From positions 1-28,687 of the forward strand of contig DATGZN010000095.1 of the NCBI GenBank assembly GCA_035297145.1: a stretch of DNA of 28,687 nt. The letters are read 5' to 3'. Under the pieces are notes generated by a model. That model saw only the letters and a list, made by a program, of their open reading frames with translations. It had not been told where the DNA came from and made no database searches. A program made the position numbers and the translations under genes. Position 1 is the stretch's first letter; each line of letters begins with the position of its first letter. Shown piece by piece: positions 1-7,467 of this stretch. Origin of the DNA: QHXW01 sp035297145. Its GTDB lineage: Bacteria; Acidobacteriota; Terriglobia; Bryobacterales; Bryobacteraceae.

Positions 1-189
1 GGTACACAAACCTGCCATGATCCGATCGGCGGCGCGCAGGTTGGGCGCACGCTTGCGGCCGCGATTGAGGACCAGCAGTTGATGCCGGACCAGCGCGGAT
101 TCGGCAACAACGGAACGGAGTCCGCCCGGCCTTGCCAGTCGCGCCACGGTGACGATCACATGAACGAATAGGATGAGGAAGTCGCGCAT
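1..189 (-). mobile_element. Integrase/transposase (rve-type IS), N-terminal part, cut by window edge
   Basis: The reverse strand from an ATG at 189 reads as a 63-residue open frame that runs off the left end. It starts MRDFLILFVHVIVTVARLAR and continues with the HQLLVLNR and RAPNLRAADRI signatures. I recognise this as the N-terminus of a large family of IS integrases common in Acidobacteriota, which combine a hydrophobic start, a helical DNA-binding region and a DDE core. The DDE core lies outside the window. The ATG is only 21 bases from the stop of the truncated transketolase gene on the same strand, so the left end of the element must lie in or very near 190-225. The C-terminal fragment at 24117-24530 appears to belong to the same family. 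Confidence 0.75.
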
Positions 190-210
190 CCCGGCAATGG
201 TATCAGCACC

Positions 211-1254
211 TCAAGAACCACCGCATTGAGGCCACTTTGGCAATTCGCCATGGACACGTTGCACCGCTGCGACGTACTCCGCGTGAGCCAGCGGCGTGCC
301 GTGTGAATCAGCAGTGCCTTCGAGTTTGCCGTAGTGTATGCCTTTGGTCGTGTGACAAATGACGACGGTAGGTCTCGTGATGCCAAAACCGTGGTCTGCC
401 ATGCGATAAGCGTAGGCAAGCTCCAGCACATTGTGCCCGTCCACCTCGATGATGTTCCAGCCGTGGGCAGACCAGTGGCTCAGGTAGGGAGGCGGGAGGA
501 CATCGCTGATCGGGCCGTCGATGCCGAAGCGATTGTAATCGAGCGTCACAATCAGGTTTCGGACACCCAAGTTGGAAGCGACGTTGCGCGCCTCGTAGCT
601 CATGCCCTCTTCGGTCTCTGCATCGCCCGCGATGACGAACACTCTGCTCCCTAGTCCGCAGGAACGGTGCAGAACGGCCAAGCCCAGCGCTGCGGAGAAG
701 CCATGCCCGGAGGAGCCGGTGGACGTATCAGCCAGCGCGTATTGCGATTCAACGTGCCCGCTGGGCCCGCCAAACCGGCGGAAGCGGGCGAGTTGCTCAG
801 GATAAACCGCGCAACGCGCGGCTTCGCTTGCCAGATGCACGCCTTGTTTTCGCAACGCTCCATAAACCAGCGCGATGGTGGCATGAAACAAGGGCGTGCA
901 GTGCCCTGCGGACCAGACGATGCGGTCCCGGCCAGGATGCTTCGGGTCTCGCGCGTCGAAGGCCAGCACGCCACTCAACAGCAGAGTTAGCACCTGTTCT
1001 GTTTTAGACGACGAGCCGCCGGGGTGGCCTGACTTGGCGCCATCCACGGCCACGAATGCAAGGCCGCGGACAATGCGGGCGAGCGGTTGCGATTTTTGCT
1101 CGTCGATTTCCGGTAGCGGCTCGAGTGCCAGCCCTCTTAGGTCGAGGTAGGCTCCCCCCTCGGCCTGGTAGTGAAAACGCTCGGGCTCGCTGGCGCGAAG
1201 CGCCTCCAGCCCGTGTTTCTCGAGAAGATCGAATTTTGTCAGCAAGCCCGGCAT
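211..1254 (-). pseudogene. Transketolase, N-terminal half only, truncated by an IS
   Basis: The 347-residue product matches the thiamine-diphosphate-binding (PP) domain of transketolase, which transfers two-carbon ketol units in the pentose phosphate pathway. Visible landmarks are SGHPGGSSS near residue 75, the GHC..LFHA segment, SSGHGFSAALG, and the metal/TPP motif GDAETEEGMSYEA followed by DYNRFGIDG. TTKG and a DSHGTPL segment lie near the end. A full transketolase has about 650-700 residues, with pyrimidine and C-terminal domains following. Here the protein ends near GELPKWPQCGGS, where the next domain should start, and an IS integrase begins 21 bp later. A natural split transketolase subunit is usually nearer 270-300 residues, so truncation by the IS is the better reading. 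The start at 1254 has only a weak ribosome-binding site. Confidence 0.8.
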
Positions 1255-1419
1255 GGTCTACCCCCGCGCAGCGACGCGATACCACGAAACTACTAATCCA
1301 CTGAGCGTTGCTGCCATTCGAGATCCGAGTTGCACGAAGCTTGCCGAATGCGCCGCGTTCGACACCGCAGCGGCTTGTCACAGTTGTGTCACGGGCGCAT
1401 ACTTTACGCGGAGGTTCGT

Positions 1420-1779
1420 ATGAAAGTCCCGGTGGCACTGGTGGCCCGCACGCTGGCGCTGTCGTGGGCCGGATTCTGGACGTTCTTTTTCGTGGCGGAG
1501 TCGGCCGCCTGGCACACGCCTCTGTCCGTGGCCCTGCTCTGGCTAGGCATGGGCCTGCTTTTTGTCGTTCTAGCGCTGGTAGCGTGGCGTTGGGAGATGA
1601 CGGGAGGGCTTCTGCTTATGACCGTCGGATTAGCAACAGGAGTCGCTTACCCGATCTGGGCGCCGCCCTATTTGCCTGTCGCCAGCCGAGTTCTTACGAC
1701 CGTCGTTAGCAGTGTACCGCCCGTCGTGGCGGGCATTCTCTTTCTTATGCATCGCCGAACCCTGACGGCCAACGGCTGA
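1420..1779 (+). CDS. Small integral membrane protein of unknown function
   Basis: The 119-residue product begins MKVPVALVARTLALSWAGF and has about four hydrophobic segments (roughly residues 8-25, 33-55, 60-78 and 87-108), ending with a short polar tail. I chose ATG 1420 because a GGAGG lies five bases upstream (1410-1414); the frame stays open further upstream without a comparable site. No catalytic motif is visible. It resembles small hypothetical inner-membrane proteins of Acidobacteriota, but I cannot name a function. It stands alone, running divergently from the transketolase remnant and convergently with the GlsB/YeaQ gene. Confidence 0.7.
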   Translation: MKVPVALVARTLALSWAGFWTFFFVAESAAWHTPLSVALLWLGMGLLFVVLALVAWRWEMTGGLLLMTVGLATGVAYPIWAPPYLPVASRVLTTVVSSVPPVVAGILFLMHRRTLTANG

Positions 1780-1859
1780 GGGCGGGAACTCCCTCCCCTT
1801 CAGCATCACGCGGAATTCCCGCTCTGGCGTTGCTCGGAAAATTAGTTTGTTTCAGCCGT

Positions 1860-2192
1860 TCAGGCGGCTGCTTTGAACTGTGGTGCCGATTTGTCCGCCG
1901 CGGGTCTAGGCGCGATCACCTTCGTCAACGCCTTCCAGGCGACTACGTTCAGCAGCACCGCGGTGATCGAACCGAGGATCGCCGGCACAATGTACACGTT
2001 CTCGAACTTGTACCACCAGTAGCCGAACACAGGCGAGCCCAGCCAGGCGCCGAGCCACCCCAAGGCGACTTTGGCAAAGAACGAGTCATATCCATCCAGG
2101 AATCGGTAGCGAAGGACGAAATGGTAGACCGCAGCCACGATCACGCCGATTCCCAGGAGAAGCAGAAAGGACAGGAAACTCATCCCGATCAT
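1860..2192 (-). CDS. GlsB/YeaQ/YmgE-family (transglycosylase-associated) membrane protein
   Basis: The 110-residue protein has three predicted membrane helices: residues ~5-25, ~40-60 with the glycine-rich LGWLGAWLGSPVFGYW, and ~68-88. A short charged tail follows. The glycine-rich second helix and overall layout fit the YeaQ/YmgE/GlsB stress-associated membrane protein family, whose molecular role is poorly known, although this copy is longer than the usual ~85 residues. ATG 2192 is supported by a GGGAGG about eight bases upstream on the minus strand; a second in-frame ATG lies three codons downstream. It is monocistronic. Confidence 0.65.
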   Translation of the reverse strand: MIGMSFLSFLLLLGIGVIVAAVYHFVLRYRFLDGYDSFFAKVALGWLGAWLGSPVFGYWWYKFENVYIVPAILGSITAVLLNVVAWKALTKVIAPRPAADKSAPQFKAAA

Positions 2193-2245
2193 GGTATTTG
2201 CCTCCCTGAACTGCCGGTTAGGGCGGTCCGAAGCAAATATAGGTC

Positions 2246-2833
2246 ATGCGCATCCGAAATGCAATCCCTTTGACGGGATTTGGAGCTAAACTGATCACGG
2301 GGGCACCGCAATGCAGATGGTTGCCCACGAGCTCGCCGAGCACACTCGGGAATCCGAGCTTTAACGAAATCATCGAGGGTCATCGCTTGCGCTGCTTGGC
2401 GTGCGGGCATCGTTGCCCGATCAGCGCTGGTTTCGCGGGCGTCTGCAAAGTCCGCTTCAACCGCGACGGCAAGCTGTATGCTCCCTATGGCTACCTGAAC
2501 AGCCTCCGGTGCGATCCCATCGAGAAGAAGCCTTTCTATCACGTCCGGCCAAGCGGTTTAGCACTGAGCTTCGGCATGCTGGGATGCGATTTGCATTGCG
2601 CTTACTGCCAAAACTGGATTACTTCGCAAGCCTTGCGCGATGCGCGCTCCACGACCAATTTCACGCAAATTCGTCTGGATCAGATTGTCGCGGCGGCGCT
2701 TTCTGAAGGTGCCGATGCGGGGATCAGCACCTACAACGAGCCGCTGATCACGGCTGAGTGGGCGGTCGAGATCTTTCGCGAGGCGCGTAGAGTTGGCGTT
2801 GAAGAATTGACAGGGACGCCAGGTGGTAGATGA
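2246..2833 (+). pseudogene. amrS: AmmeMemoRadiSam radical SAM protein AmrS, 5' half only
   Basis: The frame encodes the first half of an AmrS-type radical SAM enzyme (pyruvate-formate-lyase-activase-like). Visible are the N-terminal cysteine cluster CLACGHRC...GVC, DPIEKKPFYH, the radical SAM motif GCDLHCAYCQNW (C-x3-C-x2-C, which binds the 4Fe-4S cluster) and STYNEPLITAEWAVEIF. Similarity stops abruptly at FREARRVG (about 2798). The last dozen codons are unrelated and read out of frame into rtcB sequence. A normal AmrS has about 330-370 residues, so the catalytic barrel is incomplete and the product is probably non-functional. The true start is uncertain: ATG 2246 gives a ~30-residue atypical leader, and a TTG at 2321 is an alternative. 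Family similarity proper begins around LGNPSFNEIIEGHRLRC. Confidence 0.8.
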
Positions 2834-2999
2834 ACTGGCCAAGCGCGGGATTCTGGTGCGCAGCCCTTCTTACCGGGGTGTTGCGGAGGAAGCGCCCGGA
2901 GCCTACAAAGATGTCAGCGCGGTGGTGGATGCGGCCAATCGTGCGGGTCTTTCGCGGAAGGTGGCGCGCTTGCAGCCGGTAATCACAATCAAGGGGTGA
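2811..2999 (+). pseudogene. rtcB: RtcB RNA ligase, C-terminal remnant (~62 codons)
   Basis: Reading from 2811 to the TGA at 2997-2999 gives a peptide with RQVVDELAKRGILVRS, EEAPGAYKDVSAVVDAA and the terminal RKVARLQPVITIKG. These are the characteristic last residues of RtcB, the GTP-dependent 3'-phosphate/5'-OH RNA ligase. The frame differs from that of amrS and is closed by a TGA at 2808-2810, so no start or remainder of rtcB exists here. The rest of the ~480-residue enzyme is absent. It directly follows the amrS breakpoint, so the two genes were joined by deletion or recombination (or by a mis-assembly). Confidence 0.8.
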
Positions 3000-3062
3000 T
3001 TAAGGAATAACGGCATTGACTGCCTGGCGCCCTGGAGCTATGATCACGTCGGAAGTGTTTTG

Positions 3063-3092
3063 GGAAGATCCGCATATGGGTGAGGATCTTCC
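3063..3092. repeat. Perfect 9-bp inverted repeat (hairpin)
   Basis: GGAAGATCC at 3063-3071 and GGATCTTCC at 3084-3092 are perfect reverse complements separated by 12 bases. There is no T-run, so it is not a classical intrinsic terminator. It lies in the 325-bp stretch (3000-3324) between the rtcB remnant and the next small gene, where I see no convincing coding sequence. Confidence 0.5.
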
Positions 3093-3324
3093 TCGGTGGC
3101 CTGCCGAACACTGCCTCGACCTGCTCCCCTCTGGCCGCGGTTGCACGTAGCCCCACGACCGAGCAAGCCGGCGGTTCGACCTCAATACGCAGCCCACGAT
3201 CGCAATCTGCCCTAACGAACCTCAACTGATTAGGTGCTCTCGGGCCGCGAGTTCAAACGCAGCTCGGTTTGGCAGTAAAATTCCGAGGGCTTGGCCCGAA
3301 CAACAAGGATATGGAGAGGACGCG

Positions 3325-3483
3325 ATGCTGGATTCAGAGACCTTCTGGTTGACCGTAACCCACGTCGCGTTGGGGGTTGGAGTAGGCTTGTGCGTCTTGA
3401 TCACGGCAATCGGCATAGGGCGCGACATTCTGGTCCGGCGGAAGCACTGTCGCTTCCGGCATGAAATAGACAGCAAGACATAA
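3325..3483 (+). CDS. Single-span 52-aa membrane protein upstream of the CBS/hydrogenase block
   Basis: ATG 3325 has an AGAGGA four to nine bases upstream and opens a 52-codon frame ending at TAA 3481-3483. The product has a short polar start (MLDSETFWLTV), one strong hydrophobic segment (residues ~8-32) and a basic tail (RDILVRRKHCRFRHE). This predicts an N-out/C-in single-pass protein by the positive-inside rule. It is immediately followed (18 bp) by the CBS-domain gene with its own strong ribosome-binding site, so they are probably co-transcribed. No family is recognised; a small accessory or anchor protein is possible but unsupported. Confidence 0.6.
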   Translation: MLDSETFWLTVTHVALGVGVGLCVLITAIGIGRDILVRRKHCRFRHEIDSKT

Positions 3484-3501
3484 GTGCGCCAGGAGGTATT
3501 T

Positions 3502-4002
3502 ATGAGAATTCAAGAAATCATGACTCGGGACGTAAAGTGTTGCGGTCCCGAGGCAACTCTGGCGGCTGCAACGGAAATCTTGCGGCGCAGCCACTGCGGC
3601 ATTCTACCAGTGGTCGATTCTCGCGGAAAGCTAGTCGCGGTCATCACCGACCGCGACATGTGTTTAGCTTTGAGCGCGAAGAACGTCAGACCGAGCGCGA
3701 TGACTGTCGGCGATGTCGCGGTTAAACCCGTGGTTCGATGCGGGCCGGAAGACGAAATACACACAGCTCTGGGGTTCATGCGCTTGCACCGGATCCGCCG
3801 AATCCCGGTCACCGCCGAAGATGACGGTGTGGTGGGTATTGTCTCTGTGGACGACATTGCGCTCCACGCGGAGAGGGCACCGGCGAAAGGCGGGATCTCC
3901 TATGAAGACGTAGCGGAGACCCTGAAAGCGATTTGCGCTCATCGGCTTGAGGAAACCCCTCAAACCACAGCGGTGGGTAGCGGCGGTCGCACTAGAAGAT
4001 AG
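3502..4002 (+). CDS. Two-CBS-domain protein
   Basis: This 166-residue protein is almost entirely a pair of CBS domains (residues ~1-60 and ~70-130). Signatures are IMTRDVKCCGPEATLAAA, GILPVVDSRGKLVAVITDRD, and in the second repeat VVRCGPEDEI, HRIRRIPVT and VVGIVSVDDIA. CBS pairs bind adenine nucleotides (AMP, ATP, SAM) or NAD(H) and act as energy sensors. A polar 35-residue tail follows. ATG 3502 is preceded by an AGGAGG at 3491-3496, which is why I prefer it to an in-frame start at 3484. It lies about 215 bp upstream of the hydrogenase operon in the same orientation, so a link to redox or energy control is plausible but inferred. Confidence 0.85.
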   Translation: MRIQEIMTRDVKCCGPEATLAAATEILRRSHCGILPVVDSRGKLVAVITDRDMCLALSAKNVRPSAMTVGDVAVKPVVRCGPEDEIHTALGFMRLHRIRRIPVTAEDDGVVGIVSVDDIALHAERAPAKGGISYEDVAETLKAICAHRLEETPQTTAVGSGGRTRR

Positions 4003-4218
4003 TTGATTTAACTTAAGCCGCAATGAGTACTTTGACCCACTGGGTTTTGAGGGCCGCGCCATCGCGCGCTTCAACCTCGCGCTGTAGCGTCAAGGCATTG
4101 ATGATGAACGCCTCGCCTGGCGTGCCAGTACTGGGCATAGCGCGTGCGGTAGCGGAGGTAAGCGCAAACTGAAGGGAGCGGCGTCGATCCGGCAACACTG
4201 GAGAGGACGCGTGCGGAC

Positions 4219-5388
4219 ATGGAAACCACCGCTGAAAGCACTCGGTCGGTCCTCGATGTCGAAGGGATTGCGCAACTCATCGCATTATTGCAGCGTCGCG
4301 GGTATCAGGTAGCCGGTCCCACTCTGCGGGATGGCGCAATTAACTACGAAGTCCTTCGCAAGCTCGAAGACTTGCCTGCTGGTTGGACGGATGAGCAGGC
4401 TCCGGGACGCTATCGGGTCACACGCCGAAAAGATAATGCACTATTTGGCTACACCGTCGGGCCGCAGAGCTGGAAGAAGTTCCTTCACCCAAGCGAACTG
4501 CCGCTCGTCGAACTGCGGCGCGACGGGGCCAATTTCCAAATTCTCCACAACCACGGCGTTCCTCCCCGCTTTGCTTTTCTCGGGGTACGCGCCTGCGAAC
4601 TGGCTGCCATCGCGGTGCAGGACCGAGTATTTCAGGGCGGCCGGTTCACCGACCCTCACTATGAAGGCCGGCGCAGTCAGGTTTTCATGGTTGCCGTCCA
4701 CTGCACGCAGGCGGGGCCGAACTGCTTTTGTGCATCGATGGGAACCGGCCCTTGGGCATGCACGGGCTTCGACCTCGCGTTGACTGAGGTCATTGATGGA
4801 GGCCGCCACCTTTTCGTCGTTGAGGCAGGAACAAAGGCGGGCACGGAACTCCTCGAAGAGATGTACGCCGCCCCTGCGCCACCCGAACTTTGCCGGCAAG
4901 CCGAGGAATCCGTACGCCGTGCCAGTCTGCAGACACGCCAAATGGACACTGCCGGCATCCGCGATCTTCTCTATGAGAACTTCGACCATCCCGAATGGGA
5001 CAACGTTGCGGCCCGTTGCCTGAGTTGCGCCAACTGCACTATGGTGTGCCCCACCTGCTTCTGCACCACGGTGGACGACCTGAGCGAAGTCACGGGCGAG
5101 CGCGCCGGGCGCTGGCGCCGCTGGGACTCCTGTTTCACCCAGTCGTTTTCTTACATTCACGGCGGCAGTGTGCGAACGTCATCCACATCGCGTTTTCGCC
5201 AGTGGATGACGCACAAGCTGGCTTCCTGGATCGATCAGTTCGGCACTTCCGGTTGTGTGGGCTGCGGACGCTGCATTACCTGGTGCCCGGTGGGTATTGA
5301 CATCACGGAAGAGGTCCGCGCCATCCGCGGGGGCCGGGCAAATGCCGCGCCAGTTTCAAAGGGGGACAACATTCATGGAATCGCTTGA
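4219..5388 (+). CDS. hyhB: Group 3b-type [NiFe] hydrogenase beta subunit (FeS electron-transfer protein)
   Basis: The 389-residue protein resembles the beta subunit of NAD(P)-linked cytoplasmic hydrogenases (sulfhydrogenase type), which relays electrons between the small subunit and the flavin subunit. The N-terminal ~250 residues form the family-specific domain, with GVRACELAAIAVQDR, NCFCASMGTGP and FDLALTEV. Two 4Fe-4S motifs lie at the C-terminus: CLSCANCTMVCP (Cys267, 270, 273, 277) and CVGCGRCITWCPVG (Cys346, 349, 352, 356). It is the first gene of a six-gene operon, and its stop overlaps the start of the next gene by 14 bp. The start at 4219 is the best available ATG; a GGAGAGGA lies 12-19 bases upstream, a little far. 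Confidence 0.88.
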   Translation: METTAESTRSVLDVEGIAQLIALLQRRGYQVAGPTLRDGAINYEVLRKLEDLPAGWTDEQAPGRYRVTRRKDNALFGYTVGPQSWKKFLHPSELPLVELRRDGANFQILHNHGVPPRFAFLGVRACELAAIAVQDRVFQGGRFTDPHYEGRRSQVFMVAVHCTQAGPNCFCASMGTGPWACTGFDLALTEVIDGGRHLFVVEAGTKAGTELLEEMYAAPAPPELCRQAEESVRRASLQTRQMDTAGIRDLLYENFDHPEWDNVAARCLSCANCTMVCPTCFCTTVDDLSEVTGERAGRWRRWDSCFTQSFSYIHGGSVRTSSTSRFRQWMTHKLASWIDQFGTSGCVGCGRCITWCPVGIDITEEVRAIRGGRANAAPVSKGDNIHGIA

Positions 5389-5836
5389 GCCGATACTTGC
5401 GAAACACGCATTTTTTGAAGGCCTGGACCCGGCTTACCTGAAACTGCTGGTCGGGTGCGCATCAAACGTGCGTTTCGATCCGGGCGCCTATGTGATCCGG
5501 CAAGGAGAGGAAGCCAGGCACTTCTACCTGATACGGCAGGGGAGGATCGCGCTGGAAACTCGCGCGCCGCAGCGGCCGCCGATCGTGATTGAGACTCTAG
5601 ATGAGGGCGACATTCTGGGGTGGTCGTGGCTGATTCCACCCTACCTATGGCGCTTCGACGCCCGGATTGTGGAGCCGACGCGAGCGATCGCCCTGGACGG
5701 CAAGTGTCTGCGCATGAAGTGCGACGACAACCACGATCTCGGGTATGAGCTACTGAAGCGGTTTGCCCACATCGTTACGCAGCGCCTGCAAGCCACGCGG
5801 CTACAGCTATTGGACATCTATGCCCCCCACGCTTGA
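5375..5836 (+). CDS. Stand-alone cyclic-nucleotide-binding-domain protein in the hydrogenase operon
   Basis: The 153-residue product is a single Crp/cAMP-binding beta-roll domain without a DNA-binding helix-turn-helix. Landmarks are FFEGLDPAYLKLL, YVIRQGEEARHFYLIRQGRI and DEGDILGWSWLIPPY, with an alpha-helical C-terminus. ATG 5375 lies inside the end of the beta-subunit gene, and the stop overlaps the start of the gamma-subunit gene by 17 bp, so translation is tightly coupled. Such proteins occur in group 3b-like hydrogenase operons of Acidobacteriota and relatives. Because it lacks a DNA-binding domain, it more likely acts on the enzyme than on transcription. Whether it binds cNMP is unknown: the canonical phosphate-binding R-A/S segment is replaced by WLIPPYLWRFDARI. 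Confidence 0.85.
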   Translation: MESLEPILAKHAFFEGLDPAYLKLLVGCASNVRFDPGAYVIRQGEEARHFYLIRQGRIALETRAPQRPPIVIETLDEGDILGWSWLIPPYLWRFDARIVEPTRAIALDGKCLRMKCDDNHDLGYELLKRFAHIVTQRLQATRLQLLDIYAPHA

Positions 5837-6689
5837 GCAACCCGGGATTTCCCAGGCAGCATCAGACCCGATGTGCCCGGAGCCCTATCGTGTGGCGTCG
5901 GTATCGCGGGAGACGCACGACACCTTCACGCTCTCTCTTGAGCCCGCAAGAGGCGTCCCGGCGGCTGGTTTTGAGCCAGGCCAGTTCAGCATGCTGTACG
6001 TGTTCGGCGTGGGCGAGCTGCCAATTTCCATCAGCGGCGATCCGGAACAAGCGGGACGGCTGACATATACGGTGCGGTCCGTCGGTCCGGCGACTCAGGC
6101 GCTGGTGAGCCGCGCGACGGGCGACTGGCTGGGTGTGAGAGGGCCGTTCGGCACCGCTTGGCCCCTCGAAGCCGTTCGCGGGAAGGACGTGCTCATCATC
6201 GCGGGCGGAATTGGTCTGGCTCCGCTGCGGCCGGCTATTTATCACATTCTGAAGCATCGTGACGACTACGTTCGTTTGATCGTTCTGTATGGTGCGCGTT
6301 GTCCGGGCGACCTTCTGTACAAGAAGGAACTGGCGGCATGGGGACGATCTCCCGACACGCAAGTGTTAACGACCGTCGATTACGGCGGTATGAACTGGCG
6401 CGGGCGTGTAGGCGTGGTGACTACTCTGTTCCGTCACCTGCGCATGCATCCGGATAAGACCGTGGCCTTCATCTGCGGGCCGGAAATCATGATGCGCTAC
6501 GTGATTACCGAACTTGAGGAAAACCGCGGCGTGCTGCCCAGCGATATTTACCTGTCCATCGAGCGCAACATGAAGTGCGCGGTGGGCTTCTGCGGCCATT
6601 GCCAGTACGGGCCGTACTTCATTTGCAAAGACGGGCCGGTTTTCTGTTATCAGAAGCTGCGCGGATTGCTGGGGAAGCATGAGCTCTAA
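5820..6689 (+). CDS. hyhG: [NiFe] hydrogenase gamma subunit (FAD/NAD(P)-binding, ferredoxin-reductase-like)
   Basis: The 289-residue protein is a ferredoxin-NADP reductase-like flavoprotein, the diaphorase part of group 3b hydrogenases. It exchanges electrons between NAD(P)H and the FeS chain. The FAD domain carries GQFSMLYVFGVGELPISIS. The nucleotide-binding domain carries IIAGGIGLAPLRPAI, YGARCPGDLLYK and FICGPEIMMRYV. A C-terminal iron-sulfur motif of the PyrK/DHODB type, CAVGFCGHCQYGPYFICKDGP, probably holds a 2Fe-2S cluster. The start could be 5820 (overlapping the cNMP gene by 17 bp) or ATG 5871; similarity begins near PYRVASVSRETHDTFTL. Its end overlaps the small-subunit gene by 11 bp. 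Confidence 0.88.
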   Translation: MPPTLEQPGISQAASDPMCPEPYRVASVSRETHDTFTLSLEPARGVPAAGFEPGQFSMLYVFGVGELPISISGDPEQAGRLTYTVRSVGPATQALVSRATGDWLGVRGPFGTAWPLEAVRGKDVLIIAGGIGLAPLRPAIYHILKHRDDYVRLIVLYGARCPGDLLYKKELAAWGRSPDTQVLTTVDYGGMNWRGRVGVVTTLFRHLRMHPDKTVAFICGPEIMMRYVITELEENRGVLPSDIYLSIERNMKCAVGFCGHCQYGPYFICKDGPVFCYQKLRGLLGKHEL

Positions 6690-7467
6690 TCACGCTCCAA
6701 AGCCGAGGATTGCCGTCTTCAAGTTCGCATCCTGCGATGGCTGCCAGTTAAGCCTGCTCGATGCCGAGGACGAGCTCCTTAGCGTAGCTGATGCGGTGGA
6801 GATCGCGTATTTTCCTGAGGCCAGCCGGACCATATCCAAAGGCCCTTACGACATAGGCCTGGTCGAAGGCTCCATCACCACGCACCAAGATGCTGAACGC
6901 ATCCAAAAGGTCCGAAGGCAATGCCGCGTGCTGGTCACGATCGGAGCCTGTGCGACCGCTGGAGGCATACAGGCGTTGCGGAATTCCCAAGACGTTGACG
7001 AATTCGTCCGCGTGGTTTACGCCACGCCGCAATTCATCAGCACGCTCAAACTCTCCACGCCGATTGCCGAGCATGTGCCGGTCGATTTCGAGCTGCGGGG
7101 CTGTCCCATCAACAAGCATCAGTTGGTGGAACTCATCAGCGCCACTTTGGCCGGGCGAAAGCCCGCCGTTCCCACTTACAGCGTCTGCATGGAGTGCAAA
7201 CGCCGCGGCACCGTGTGTCTTGCCGTGGCCGAAGGCGTGGCGTGCATGGGACCGGTGACGCAGGCCGGCTGCGGCGCGATTTGTCCCAGCTTCCACCGCG
7301 GCTGTTATGGCTGCTACGGGCCCATGGAAACGCCTAACACGCCGTCGCTCACGAGCCAATTTCGCGTGCTGGGCCAGGATGATCAGCAGATTGCGCGGGC
7401 TTTTCGCGCCTTCAACGCGTGGGCGTGGCAGTTCCGCAAAGCCAGCGAGGAATGCGAGCGTACATGA
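6679..7467 (+). CDS. hyhS: [NiFe] hydrogenase small (delta) subunit
   Basis: The 262-residue protein is the electron-transferring small subunit of a cytoplasmic group 3 [NiFe] hydrogenase. The proximal cluster ligands are visible as ASCDGCQLSLLD (Cys19, Cys22), TIGACATAGG and LRGCPINK. The C-terminal cysteine-rich part (CMECKRRGTVC, ACMGPVTQAGCGAICPS, GCYGCYGP) would hold medial and distal 4Fe-4S clusters and matches the 3b/sulfhydrogenase delta pattern. There is no Tat signal peptide and no membrane anchor, so the enzyme is cytoplasmic. Its stop overlaps the large-subunit start by four bases (ATGA at 7464-7467), as expected for stoichiometric subunits. Confidence 0.92.
   Translation: MSSNHAPKPRIAVFKFASCDGCQLSLLDAEDELLSVADAVEIAYFPEASRTISKGPYDIGLVEGSITTHQDAERIQKVRRQCRVLVTIGACATAGGIQALRNSQDVDEFVRVVYATPQFISTLKLSTPIAEHVPVDFELRGCPINKHQLVELISATLAGRKPAVPTYSVCMECKRRGTVCLAVAEGVACMGPVTQAGCGAICPSFHRGCYGCYGPMETPNTPSLTSQFRVLGQDDQQIARAFRAFNAWAWQFRKASEECERT

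Noticed and set aside
4013..4198. A 61-codon minus-strand frame in the gap before the hydrogenase operon
   Set aside because: The C-terminal part (ALTLQREVEARDGAALKTQW) looks mildly protein-like, but there is no ribosome-binding site or recognisable family, so I left it out.
4441..5160. A 239-codon minus-strand open frame
   Set aside because: It is a shadow of the hydrogenase beta-subunit gene, which has conserved cysteine motifs in the plus-strand frame.
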